This document shows, piece after piece, positions 1-7,160 of a stretch of 41,019 bases of DNA; within the stretch, counting starts at the first letter, position 1; the number at the start of each line of letters is the position of its first letter. The notes below the pieces were generated by a model. That model was not told where the DNA came from. It saw only the letters and a program-made list of their open reading frames with translations, and searched no databases. Source of the DNA: a virus; IMG/VR virus record IMGVR_UViG_3300020463_001175, positions 1 through 41,019 of that record. One strand, written 5' to 3'. The position numbers were made by a program, and so were the translations under genes.

Positions 1-955
1 TATTTTTACCATTTGGTAATTTCAAGTCAGCATCAAACTTTACTTTTTTAATTTCTTTATGTGCAGATTCAGCCATTTTTGTCAATTCTCTCTCCGTAGC
101 TGGTTGTTCAAAATATTGTTTTAAATTTTTAGCAGTTCTTTCAAACTTATGATCTTTATGTTTAAATCCTACACCACCTGATGCTTCCCACTTACTAACG
201 TTCTGACCAAAGTCATCAATCAGTATGTTTGGAGTGCCATCTGAATTTTTAGCATACTTGCTTTTTTGTGCAGTAATAATTACTTCTTTTGGTGGAAATG
301 CTTTTAGGTTCTTTTCAACCCATTCTTTTTTACTAGGTTCTACTCTAGGATCATCAGCCATTGGTGCTGAAAGTATAGAGTACTCACCTTTAATATCTTT
401 AATAATAGATAGTAAGTTATCTGCATTAGAAGTAGGTTTTAAATTAATCCAAAAGTCTTTTGTATCTCTAATCTTTTGTAGTGCGGCATCTACGTCTTTA
501 ATTTCTTTCCAATCGCTTACGCCCATCATCTTAGTCCATGGACCAAAGAAGTCTACAAGAACTCCGTCCATGTCAACGTATATTTTACTTGCACTTGATA
601 ATTCTGTTTCGTCCTCGTTAGCTTTGTTATTGCCTTTGTTCTTAAAGTCAAACCTGTTGTTAGGTCCTTTTCCTGCTTTATGTACTAAACCCATTGGCTT
701 AATAGTTTGAGGCATAATCTTCCATTCGTTCCATATTTCTTTCCTAGACTCTGCCATGCCCAAATTAAATAATGTATTTGGGTCACTGTTTTTATGAGCC
801 TTCTTGTGCATATTATATACTGGAACTCCTTTTTTGTCAACCTTTAATCCTAGTTTGGCCGCTTGTTTCTTGATTTCGTCAGGACCTACGTCTGGTGTAG
901 TGTTAACACCCGGTACAATTAATCCAACACCTTCGTAGAGTTGACGTAGCTTCAT
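1..955 (-). CDS. HAD-family 5'(3')-nucleotidase-like enzyme, C-terminus cut by window edge
   Basis: The reading frame starts at ATG 955 and runs open off the left edge (318 codons visible). Residues 125-135 carry the HAD motif I, VDMDGVLVDF, with Asp128 and Asp130 as expected nucleophile and acid/base. Later come a motif II-like region (YSILSAP), a Lys-containing stretch (KSKYAK) and an acidic motif IV (LIDDFG). This order matches the deoxyribonucleotidase (NT5C-like) branch, which dephosphorylates nucleoside monophosphates. About 120 extra residues precede the catalytic domain. They begin with MKLRQLYEG, which resembles a T4 capsid-targeting leader with an LYE|G cleavage site. The start overlaps the stop of the preceding gene (ATGA), so translation is probably coupled. 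Substrate is not determinable; HAD membership is fairly sure. Confidence 0.75.
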   Translation of the reverse strand, partial: MKLRQLYEGVGLIVPGVNTTPDVGPDEIKKQAAKLGLKVDKKGVPVYNMHKKAHKNSDPNTLFNLGMAESRKEIWNEWKIMPQTIKPMGLVHKAGKGPNNRFDFKNKGNNKANEDETELSSASKIYVDMDGVLVDFFGPWTKMMGVSDWKEIKDVDAALQKIRDTKDFWINLKPTSNADNLLSIIKDIKGEYSILSAPMADDPRVEPSKKEWVEKNLKAFPPKEVIITAQKSKYAKNSDGTPNILIDDFGQNVSKWEASGGVGFKHKDHKFERTAKNLKQYFEQPATERELTKMAESAHKEIKKVKFDADLKLPNGKN

Positions 956-1173
956 TTCTTTTTTCTTCCTCTAAAACTAGGAACACCAGTCATATAAGGT
1001 TTACCAAACCAAAGTTTAAACCAATCCTTGTCGCCTGGCTTAACACCAAGTTTCTTTTCCTTGGCTTTTAAGGCAGTTGCAGTTATGCTTGGATTCTCAT
1101 CTACCTTATACTCGGTATATCCTTTGAACTCTCCAATACCTGCTAGTTTCTGTAATCTCTTTATATCGTCCAT
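952..1173 (-). CDS. Small basic protein of unknown function (73 aa)
   Basis: I do not recognise a function. The protein starts MDDIKRLQKLAGI, an N-terminal pattern I recall from other short marine T4-like phage proteins, and ends in a basic tail (SFRGRKKK). It is Lys-rich and has no membrane segment. The start codon shares a base with the stop of the nucleotidyltransferase gene upstream (TAATG), and its own stop overlaps the nucleotidase start (ATGA). It is therefore translated within the late operon that starts near 2923. The coupling and late promoter suggest a role in virion assembly or co-packaging, but that is inference. Confidence 0.6.
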   Translation of the reverse strand: MDDIKRLQKLAGIGEFKGYTEYKVDENPSITATALKAKEKKLGVKPGDKDWFKLWFGKPYMTGVPSFRGRKKK

Positions 1174-2201
1174 TACTTCTTCTTGCCGCTTTTCATATTA
1201 GCACACCAGTGATACATCTTTGCTTTTTCACCTGATGCCTTTTTTGCTTTTGCTCTTAAACTTGTTACTGATCCGTTACAACTAGCACCTGACTTTTTTA
1301 CTCTACCTGGTCTGCTTTTACCTTTTTTTTTACCGTCTGCAAAGTTTTCATCTTGCTTGTACGTAAATTTAAAGTTTAAATTCTTAAAAAGATTTACAGT
1401 TGTCTTTGCACTTCTTAAAGCCTTTTGCATAAGCTCTTGTTCGTCTTCTGATCTTTCATCATAAAAACGTAAAAATTTGTTTGCTTCAGATGGTTCAATA
1501 TAAACTTTACCACCTACACTTATTTCATTTGAATCTGCATTCCAACTTAATGGAAAGGGTTTGCCGTCACTTCTACTTGCTATGTTATTAAGTACATCTA
1601 GTTTAGGTTTCTGTTGTTTAACTACTAGCTCATCTAGGTTTTCTTGTACACCCATACCAGCCTTAACTTTAGTAAACATCATCTGTGCTAGTTTCTCATC
1701 TCCAGCAACACCTTGTTTGAAAGTTTCAAAATCATCTTCAGCGGCCGCGGCTTTCATTTTACTTGCACTCATTCCTTCTGCACCTTCGGCATCAGGATCA
1801 CGTTGACCTGCACTTACAATATTAATGCTGTCAAAGTTATAATCTTTTCCATTGTAATCATTTAAAAGTTTTGTAAAGCTATCAACTCTATCACTACCAG
1901 CTACATAAATTATATCTGTGTAACCTTTTGCTTCTAAACTTTTCATAGCATCGATAATAGTTCTTACTTTATTATCACCAATAGTAACACCACTAAAACT
2001 TTTTTGTGCAAAGAATACTTTTTCTGCAAATGACAAAGGATCGGTCTTAGGTTTTTGTGTATGTGTTAAGAATAGAAAAGGTTCGCCTTGTTGACCTTTT
2101 ATTACGTCAACTAATTTTGCGTGTCCTATAGTAGGTGGGTTCATTCGCCCAAAGGCAAATACGGCAGTCTTAGAAGCTTCGAATAGCTCTCGCAGAAACA
2201 C
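1173..2201 (-). CDS. Nucleotidyltransferase (cytidylyl/NMN-adenylyltransferase fold) with basic Cys-containing C-terminal domain
   Basis: The N-terminal domain has the nucleotidyltransferase signature FGRMNPPTIGH at residues 17-27, with the (T/H)xGH nucleotide-binding motif, and later an SASKMK segment in place of the usual ISST/R motif. Such enzymes transfer NMP from NTP to a phosphorylated acceptor; the acceptor here is unknown. The last ~50 residues form a separate Lys/Cys-rich module (SGASCNGSV, MYHWCANMKSGKKK) that I recognise as the small DUF5872-type phage domain. The start is GTG at 2201 inside TAGTG, coupled to the upstream gene. The first nine residues, MFLRELFEA, look like a capsid-targeting leader with an LFE|A prohead-protease site. 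Fold assignment is good; packaging is inference. Confidence 0.8.
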   Translation of the reverse strand: MFLRELFEASKTAVFAFGRMNPPTIGHAKLVDVIKGQQGEPFLFLTHTQKPKTDPLSFAEKVFFAQKSFSGVTIGDNKVRTIIDAMKSLEAKGYTDIIYVAGSDRVDSFTKLLNDYNGKDYNFDSINIVSAGQRDPDAEGAEGMSASKMKAAAAEDDFETFKQGVAGDEKLAQMMFTKVKAGMGVQENLDELVVKQQKPKLDVLNNIASRSDGKPFPLSWNADSNEISVGGKVYIEPSEANKFLRFYDERSEDEQELMQKALRSAKTTVNLFKNLNFKFTYKQDENFADGKKKGKSRPGRVKKSGASCNGSVTSLRAKAKKASGEKAKMYHWCANMKSGKKK

Positions 2202-2539
2202 TAGTACTCTCCATCTCTAATCATCTCCATTTCGTCACCATATATCTTTTCGATGATCGCTGTTTTGTCATCGTCACTTAAAAGTTCTTCTGGTCTTTTT
2301 GGGATATCATACTTTGAGCAATAATGTTGACAGGCTTTCTCAATCATTGGCCCCATGTGTTGCATTTGATCAATTGGCTCGCCTTTTTTAAGTTTATCCT
2401 GCATAGTTGCCATTGTTGGATAATACATTTTACGATAGAAGATAGGATCGTTTCTCATGTGTTGACATAAGTCTTCAACAACATTGAATCCTAAATCTTG
2501 TTCGTATTTGTCTTCAGAAAATTCAACTAGCTTTACCAT
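2201..2539 (-). CDS. Conserved-looking acidic phage protein, function unknown (112 aa)
   Basis: No recognised domain. The sequence is soluble, predicted helical and rich in Met, Asp and Glu, with Cys/His residues (DLCQHM, ACQHYCSKY) that could bind metal but form no clear motif. It overlaps the preceding gene by 7 bases and the following one by one base (TAGTG), so it sits firmly in the late operon. It lacks the capsid-leader pattern of its neighbours. A scaffold or virion-assembly role is possible from context only. Confidence 0.6.
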   Translation of the reverse strand: MVKLVEFSEDKYEQDLGFNVVEDLCQHMRNDPIFYRKMYYPTMATMQDKLKKGEPIDQMQHMGPMIEKACQHYCSKYDIPKRPEELLSDDDKTAIIEKIYGDEMEMIRDGEY

Positions 2540-2907
2540 TTACGACAACTCCAATATCTTGCTTTTGTTCTTGGTCCTGGATTATCGCAGTTGTGTCTAG
2601 CTCTAAAGCTTCTGCGTCTTGCAGGGTTTGATTTTTTGATTCTCATATTAGGATCACCAAAGTTTACTTTTTTAACATTTTTAGTTTTTGGATCTTTGAC
2701 GTATACTTTAAACTTCTTGACATCGCCTTGCATTGGCTTTCCAAGTTTTACTTTACGTCCTTGGTATTCAGCTTCGTCTATGATCTCGTCTTCGTTAAAC
2801 CACATATCACCATATGCAATATAAAAATCATCACCGTCGTAAGTTTCTTCAACCCAGCGGTTTTGTTCCTCTGTTTCTTTTAAATAATCAGTAAATGTTT
2901 TAGACAT
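2533..2907 (-). CDS. Late basic protein with capsid-targeting-like leader and Cys-rich basic C-terminus
   Basis: The protein (124 aa) begins MSKTFTDYLKET. This resembles the T4 internal-protein leader, an MKTYQEF-type segment followed by xxE|, although Thr rather than Ala/Gly/Ser follows the Glu. The C-terminal 35 residues are very basic with two cysteines (RRRSFRARHNC and ARYWSCRKW), a tail I recall from several marine T4-like phage proteins. The middle is acidic at first, then Lys-rich beta-like sequence. It is the first gene after a late promoter at 2929-2936, with a good Shine-Dalgarno (AGGAG). Function is unknown. DNA binding in the capsid is a reasonable inference from charge. Confidence 0.65.
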   Translation of the reverse strand: MSKTFTDYLKETEEQNRWVEETYDGDDFYIAYGDMWFNEDEIIDEAEYQGRKVKLGKPMQGDVKKFKVYVKDPKTKNVKKVNFGDPNMRIKKSNPARRRSFRARHNCDNPGPRTKARYWSCRKW

Positions 2908-2928
2908 AGAATACTCCTGTACTAAGAG

Positions 2929-2936
2929 TATTTATC
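2929..2936 (-). promoter_or_regulatory. T4-type late promoter GATAAATA
   Basis: Reads GATAAATA on the minus strand. By T4 rules (-13 to -6) transcription would start at 2923, giving a 16-nt leader with AGGAG before the ATG at 2907. It would drive the 2907-to-1 operon. Confidence 0.7.
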
Positions 2937-2947
2937 ACAGTTTAAGA

Positions 2948-3220
2948 CTAGACGGAAATTTCGATATCGAAGTTATTGTGGCCTAAATCAAACAATTTGT
3001 GTGCTAAACGTTCAGCTATGACGCTTGATTCTTCATCGTTTAGCTGTTTATGTAGCTCTACAGCAAGTACAGAGCCACCCTCTATAGTATCATATGTTTC
3101 GTAGTTAGTTTCTTCTTCTAATAAGGCCTCATCAGCACACTCTAGCACAGTATCAACTAGATAATCGTCTACTTCACTTAAATCTTTGTTTTCCCATACT
3201 ATATTAATAAAATGTTTCAT
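2948..3220 (-). CDS. Small acidic protein of unknown function (90 aa)
   Basis: Strongly acidic (runs such as EALLEEETN), no membrane segment, no recognised motif. The start ATG at 3220 is preceded by AAGG about 8 nt upstream. No promoter of its own is visible, and it lies 9 nt after the upstream virion-like gene, so it is probably co-transcribed from 3568. The N-terminus MKHFINIVWEN only faintly resembles the capsid leader (VWE|N does not match the consensus), so I do not count it as one. Confidence 0.55.
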   Translation of the reverse strand: MKHFINIVWENKDLSEVDDYLVDTVLECADEALLEEETNYETYDTIEGGSVLAVELHKQLNDEESSVIAERLAHKLFDLGHNNFDIEISV

Positions 3221-3229
3221 GATTATACC

Positions 3230-3568
3230 TTAATGGTTCAGCAATATGCTTTGTACAGTTCCGCTTGTAAATGTTACTACTGCTCTAACCCATACAAAGT
3301 TACCTGTAAAATTATAAAAATAAGAACCTTCTGTCCCCATAGATTCAGTACCATCAATGTCAAAGTAGTCAGCTTCTACAGGATCAGTTGCAAGTGTTCC
3401 TTGCATTTTTAAAGTACCGTTAAAGCCTGCAACGTTGTATTGTACTGTATGAAATCCATCTGCTCTGCCATAGTAACCGTCACCTTTAAACTTGGTACCT
3501 GTTACTGTAGAAGAAGTAGAGTCTCCTGCGTGTACTTGGTTTGACATTATTGTTTCTGAACTGGACAT
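3230..3568 (-). CDS. Probable small virion protein, beta-rich (112 aa)
   Basis: The sequence is rich in Gly, Thr, Ser and aromatic residues with alternating beta-strand character (DGYYGRADGFHTVQYNV), typical of small phage decoration or tail proteins. No enzyme motif is seen. The ATG at 3568 lies exactly 6 nt after a GATAAATA late box with no Shine-Dalgarno, so either the message is leaderless or translation starts at the in-frame ATG at 3547 (MSNQVHAGD). I keep 3568 because the same box-to-ATG spacing recurs at other genes. Structural role is inferred from composition and late promoter. Confidence 0.5.
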   Translation of the reverse strand: MSSSETIMSNQVHAGDSTSSTVTGTKFKGDGYYGRADGFHTVQYNVAGFNGTLKMQGTLATDPVEADYFDIDGTESMGTEGSYFYNFTGNFVWVRAVVTFTSGTVQSILLNH

Positions 3569-3572
3569 ATTA

Positions 3573-3731
3573 TTATTTATCCGAATAATCCAGACCTGGA
3601 TATTGGTATTCTTTTGGCACTTTTCCGTATCCTACTACTCTATCCCAGTCTCTTTGTGTATAATAATATGGTTTAGGTTCAAATGCAACCTGCTTCTTTT
3701 TCTTCCCAAACTGTTTCTTTTTCTTTATCAT
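3573..3731 (-). CDS. Very small Lys/Tyr-rich protein (52 aa)
   Basis: A short frame from ATG 3731 to TAA 3573, filling the gap between two genes on the same strand. The N-terminus is extremely basic (MIKKKKQFGKKKKQ), followed by an aromatic, acidic C-terminal half (EYQYPGLDYSDK). No known domain. Its start has the same GATAAGTAATAATATG context as other predicted leaderless late genes, which supports it being real. The basic tail could contact nucleic acid; that is only inference. Confidence 0.55.
   Translation of the reverse strand: MIKKKKQFGKKKKQVAFEPKPYYYTQRDWDRVVGYGKVPKEYQYPGLDYSDK
3574..3581 (-). promoter_or_regulatory. Late promoter GATAAATA, predicted leaderless start at 3568
   Basis: Reads GATAAATA on the minus strand and overlaps the TAA stop of the upstream 52-aa gene. 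Predicted +1 is 3568, the A of the ATG. The context GATAAATAATAATATG is almost identical to those at 3731 and 8001. Confidence 0.55.
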
Positions 3732-3735
3732 ATTA

Positions 3736-4389
3736 TTACTTATCTTTGTAAACTAGCCTATCGATCCTCATGATATTGTTATGTAAGAACAATCTAACTA
3801 TGGTAAGTATCTTGTCATCTTTTACATACAAGTACTTTCCTTTTAGATCTCTACCTAGTTGTAAATCACGTATAAGCCTATCACCTGCTTTAACTTTACT
3901 ATTGTTTTTTAGACAATAATCTGCAAAGTTTCTATCAGCTGTTCCGTTTAAGTTTATCTTGTAATTATATTCTGAAGGCTTATCTAAGTAAATTGTGTTT
4001 TTTTCTAGGGTATCTACTGTTGGTTCCCATAACCAAGGAACATCATTAATCTTCTTTGAAATCTTCTTAAGCCAATCGATATCATTAGAATATATACCAA
4101 GTCTTGATCCTTCACATCTTAACATAAAGTCTACATCATCTTGGAAAGCATTTACGAGTATCTTAAGATCTTCAAAGTCTTTAGATTCTATCTCTTGTTC
4201 TTTTTGAGACCACCTATGCATTTTGAAAGTTAATGGTTCACCGTGACTAGACTTACGTTGCAGTTGATCTATAATAACTCTAGCATTGTCAAGACGTTTG
4301 TTTCTAAAGATATGTGTGCCAGAATTATACACACCTAGCTTATAAGCATACTTGTCCCAGAAGAGTTTATTAGTTTGTCTTTTGATCAA
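3736..4389 (-). CDS. Protein of unknown function downstream of ClpA (217 aa)
   Basis: No domain recognised. It is a charged, soluble protein with a mixed alpha/beta appearance and basic segments (DRLIRDLQLGRDLKGKYLYVKDD). The start codon lies inside the end of the ClpA-like gene (20-base overlap), so it is translationally coupled to the chaperone operon and might act as an adaptor or substrate-selecting partner of that unfoldase. That idea rests on gene order alone. It is followed directly by the 52-aa gene whose promoter-like box overlaps this stop codon. Confidence 0.6.
   Translation of the reverse strand: MIKRQTNKLFWDKYAYKLGVYNSGTHIFRNKRLDNARVIIDQLQRKSSHGEPLTFKMHRWSQKEQEIESKDFEDLKILVNAFQDDVDFMLRCEGSRLGIYSNDIDWLKKISKKINDVPWLWEPTVDTLEKNTIYLDKPSEYNYKINLNGTADRNFADYCLKNNSKVKAGDRLIRDLQLGRDLKGKYLYVKDDKILTIVRLFLHNNIMRIDRLVYKDK
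3737..3744 (-). promoter_or_regulatory. Late-promoter variant GATAAGTA, predicted leaderless start at 3731
   Basis: Reads GATAAGTA on the minus strand and overlaps the stop of the 217-aa gene. Predicted +1 is 3731, the A of the ATG. No Shine-Dalgarno is present. Confidence 0.45.
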
Positions 4390-6628
4390 CTTTCTCTCGC
4401 TCCTTAACTTTGGTATTTAATACAAATTCTTTTTCTTTAATATCTATATTTAAAGTACCACCATCTTTTAAGTCACCAAACAAGAGTTTTTTGGATAAAG
4501 GTGTCTTGATATCTCTATCAATTACACGTTGTAAAGGTCTTGCACCCATCTTAGCATCAAAGCCTTTGTCAACTAGTAAGTCAATAGCACTATCAGATAC
4601 AGTAGTTGTAACACCTTTCTCTGTAAGCATATTTTTTAGTTCTAGTAAGAACTTGCCAACAATCTTGATCATAGTATTCTTTTCAAGTTTGTTAAATGTC
4701 ATTGTTCCGTCTAATCTATTTCTAAATTCAGGTGCAAAGAATTTCTTAAGTTCTTTATCTTCGTATTCTTTTTCCATTTCACCAAAGCCAATAGCATTAG
4801 TTTCAGCTTCTTGTGAACCTAAGTTAGTAGTTAGGATTAAAACAATATTTCTACAGTCGGCTGTCTTACCATTAGATCCAGTAACAAATCCATTGTCCAT
4901 AATTTGTAGTAATAATGAACTTACGTCAGGATGTGACTTTTCAATTTCATCTAATAATAGTACACAGTTAGGATGTTCTTGTAATTTAGTAATTAACAAT
5001 CCTGCATTTTCTTCAAAGCCAACATAGCCCGGAGGAGAACCAATTAGTTTTGATACAGAATGTTTCTCTTGGTATTCTGACATATCAAATCTAACAAGTT
5101 TTACACCAAGTTGTTTGGATAGTTGTCTAGCAGTTTCAGTTTTACCAACACCTGTTGGACCCATAAACACAAACGACCCAATTGGTTTGTTTTCTGCTTT
5201 AAGTCCTGCTTGAGCAACAAGTATCTTATCAACTATTTGATCTACTGCTTTATCTTGACCGTATATTTCGCCTTTTAGATTCTTTTCTAAGTTAGCAAGG
5301 TTGCTTGATTCTTTTTCTTTAACTGTTTCCTCTGGCAAGTTAACTGCTTTAGAAAGTTCAAATTGTATTTCTTCTTCAGTAATAACTTTCTCTGCCTTAG
5401 GATCTTTTAAATTAAATCTTGAACAAGCACAGTCAATCAAATCAATTGCTTTATCAGGAAGTTTCTTATCTGACTGATACTTAACACTTAATTTAATCGC
5501 ACTTTCAATAGCTTCTTCTGTAATAGTTGTCTTATGAAACTCTTCGTAATACTTTTTAATACCTAATAAGATATCTTTTGTCATCTCTTTACTAGGCTCG
5601 TCTACAGTTACTCTAGCAAATCTACGCATCAATGCTCTATCTTTTTCAAAATACTTTCTGTATTCTTCCCAAGTAGTTGATGCAACGACTTTAATATTAC
5701 CTTTAGTTAATACAGGCTTTAACATATTAGCAAGATCGTTGGAACTTTGTCCACCACCTGCACCTGCACCATTCATCATATGTGCTTCATCAATAAACAC
5801 GATAGTTTTACCACGTTTCTTAAGAGCGGCCATAACTAATTTAAAACGTTCTTCAAAGTCTCCTCTGTATTTAGAACCTGCTAACATTGATCCAATGTCT
5901 AAGTTGTAAACACTATACTCTTTTAGAAACTCTGGTACTGTTTTATTAACGATGTTCCAGGCAAGGCCTTCAGCAATAGCTGTTTTACCTACACCTGGAT
6001 CACCTACTAGCAACACGTTATTCTTTGCACGTCTACCTAAGGCAAGTGCAATAGAATCTAATTCGTCTATTCGTCCTATAACAGGATCTATTTTTCCTTG
6101 ATCAACTTCAGCATTAAGATTAGTTGTAAATGAACGTAAAGCTCTAGTAGCCATACCTGCCATTTCCTCATCTTCATAGTTGTCAGCCATCTCATTGTTA
6201 AGATAGTCAGCAAACTTATCCTTATCGATATTAGTTTTTGCAATATGATAGTATGACCAGCTTTTCTTTTCATTCATGATGCTTAAGAAAACATCTGAAC
6301 AATCAATATGGCTTCTACCACTAAACAATACTTGAGTAAATGCCCTATTCAACACTCTTTCTACTGCGTGTGTTTTCTTAGGCTTATACTTTTTAGCTAC
6401 TGCTGGATCCATCTGAATTTTTTCAGTCTGTGTCTTTAGATAGTTCTCAACATTCTTTTTAAGGAACTCTGGATCTGCTCCATATCCTTCTATAATTTTA
6501 GCAAATGAGGCCTCACAAAGCATAGCAAATAATAAATGCTCAAGGGTAACGTACTCATGCTGTAGCTTCTTAGCTACATCAACTGCTTTATCAAATACTA
6601 ACTGTAACTGTTCGCTCGGTTCAACCAT
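4370..6628 (-). CDS. clpA: ClpA-like double AAA+ unfoldase with retained ClpP-docking loop
   Basis: 752 residues, close to E. coli ClpA and without the ClpB middle domain. Residues 1-150 are a Clp N-domain (VTLEHLLFAML). D1 has Walker A GDPGVGKT (209-216), pore loop KYRG near 253 and Walker B VFIDEAH (277-283). D2 has Walker A GPTGVGKT (490-497), pore loop GYVG near 534, LLLDEIEKSHPD near 557 and the arginine-finger region FAPEFRNRLD. An IGF tripeptide at 613-615 sits where ClpA/ClpX carry the ClpP-binding (L/I/V)G(F/L) loop, so docking on host ClpP is plausible. No ClpP gene is in the window. The gene overlaps peptide deformylase by 8 bases and the next gene by 20. Confidence 0.93.
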   Translation of the reverse strand: MVEPSEQLQLVFDKAVDVAKKLQHEYVTLEHLLFAMLCEASFAKIIEGYGADPEFLKKNVENYLKTQTEKIQMDPAVAKKYKPKKTHAVERVLNRAFTQVLFSGRSHIDCSDVFLSIMNEKKSWSYYHIAKTNIDKDKFADYLNNEMADNYEDEEMAGMATRALRSFTTNLNAEVDQGKIDPVIGRIDELDSIALALGRRAKNNVLLVGDPGVGKTAIAEGLAWNIVNKTVPEFLKEYSVYNLDIGSMLAGSKYRGDFEERFKLVMAALKKRGKTIVFIDEAHMMNGAGAGGGQSSNDLANMLKPVLTKGNIKVVASTTWEEYRKYFEKDRALMRRFARVTVDEPSKEMTKDILLGIKKYYEEFHKTTITEEAIESAIKLSVKYQSDKKLPDKAIDLIDCACSRFNLKDPKAEKVITEEEIQFELSKAVNLPEETVKEKESSNLANLEKNLKGEIYGQDKAVDQIVDKILVAQAGLKAENKPIGSFVFMGPTGVGKTETARQLSKQLGVKLVRFDMSEYQEKHSVSKLIGSPPGYVGFEENAGLLITKLQEHPNCVLLLDEIEKSHPDVSSLLLQIMDNGFVTGSNGKTADCRNIVLILTTNLGSQEAETNAIGFGEMEKEYEDKELKKFFAPEFRNRLDGTMTFNKLEKNTMIKIVGKFLLELKNMLTEKGVTTTVSDSAIDLLVDKGFDAKMGARPLQRVIDRDIKTPLSKKLLFGDLKDGGTLNIDIKEKEFVLNTKVKEREKVDQKTN

Positions 6629-7160
6629 ATAACTTTGTGTCCTTAACTTGTCTCGTAATCCGTTTCATTAATTTTTCCTGCTTTCTCTTAGCCATATCTA
6701 ATCTCAACTTACTTATTCTATCTATGTAGTTGATTCCGTATAGATGATCATATTCATGACCAAAGATTCTTGCATTCCAACCTTGTAACTCTATTGTACA
6801 CTCTTTTCCGCTAGAGTCAAGACACTCTGTTACCAATCCAACTGGTCTTTTAACTTTAAAGTACAATAAAGGAAAACTTAAACAACCTTCTTCGCCTTCT
6901 ATCATCTCCTCACTCACCGCAGTAATTTTAGGATTGATGATTGCAAATGGTTTGCCGTCCTCATAGTCTTTTAAACCTTCTGGTTTGATAATGAATATCT
7001 GTGAATCAAGTTCAACTTGATTAGCCGCTAATCCTACTCCTTGATTCTTGTCCATGATATCAATCATTTCAGATTCAATCTTTTTAGCGTCTTGTTTGTC
7101 AAAGTCAAAAGGTTTAACCTTTTTCTCTAACCAATCATTTGGGTGATATATCAATTTCAT
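6621..7160 (-). CDS. def: Peptide deformylase
   Basis: Removes the N-terminal formyl group from nascent proteins. All three family motifs are intact: GVGLAANQ (41-48), EGCLSFP (91-97, Cys93 metal ligand) and HEYDH (135-139, two His ligands and catalytic Glu136). 179 residues is ordinary length, slightly longer than many phage versions because of a basic C-terminal helix (KRKQEKLMKRITRQ). The ATG at 7160 lies within the end of dnaJ (26-base overlap), and the stop overlaps the clpA start, so the three are translated as a unit. Phage-encoded deformylases are known from marine myoviruses; their benefit may be faster processing of viral or organellar-type proteins. Confidence 0.95.
   Translation of the reverse strand: MKLIYHPNDWLEKKVKPFDFDKQDAKKIESEMIDIMDKNQGVGLAANQVELDSQIFIIKPEGLKDYEDGKPFAIINPKITAVSEEMIEGEEGCLSFPLLYFKVKRPVGLVTECLDSSGKECTIELQGWNARIFGHEYDHLYGINYIDRISKLRLDMAKRKQEKLMKRITRQVKDTKLYG

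Noticed and set aside
225-710. Plus-strand open frame of ~160 codons
   Set aside because: It is antisense to the HAD nucleotidase frame, has low-complexity Ser/Leu composition and no ribosome site; the minus-strand frame has clear motifs.
1741-1752. GC-rich Ala-codon runs (here and near 37861) as traces of foreign DNA
   Set aside because: They are short, lie inside ordinary genes and are explained by avoidance of GCWGC in consecutive Ala codons.
2948-3220. Capsid-type leader on the 90-aa acidic protein (MKHFINIVWEN)
   Set aside because: The site would be VWE|N, which misses the (L/I)xE|(A/G/S) consensus at two positions, and the protein is acidic rather than basic.
4410-5027. Plus-strand open frame of ~205 codons
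   Set aside because: Antisense to the second ATPase domain of the ClpA-like gene; Ser/Leu-rich shadow of an AT-rich coding strand.
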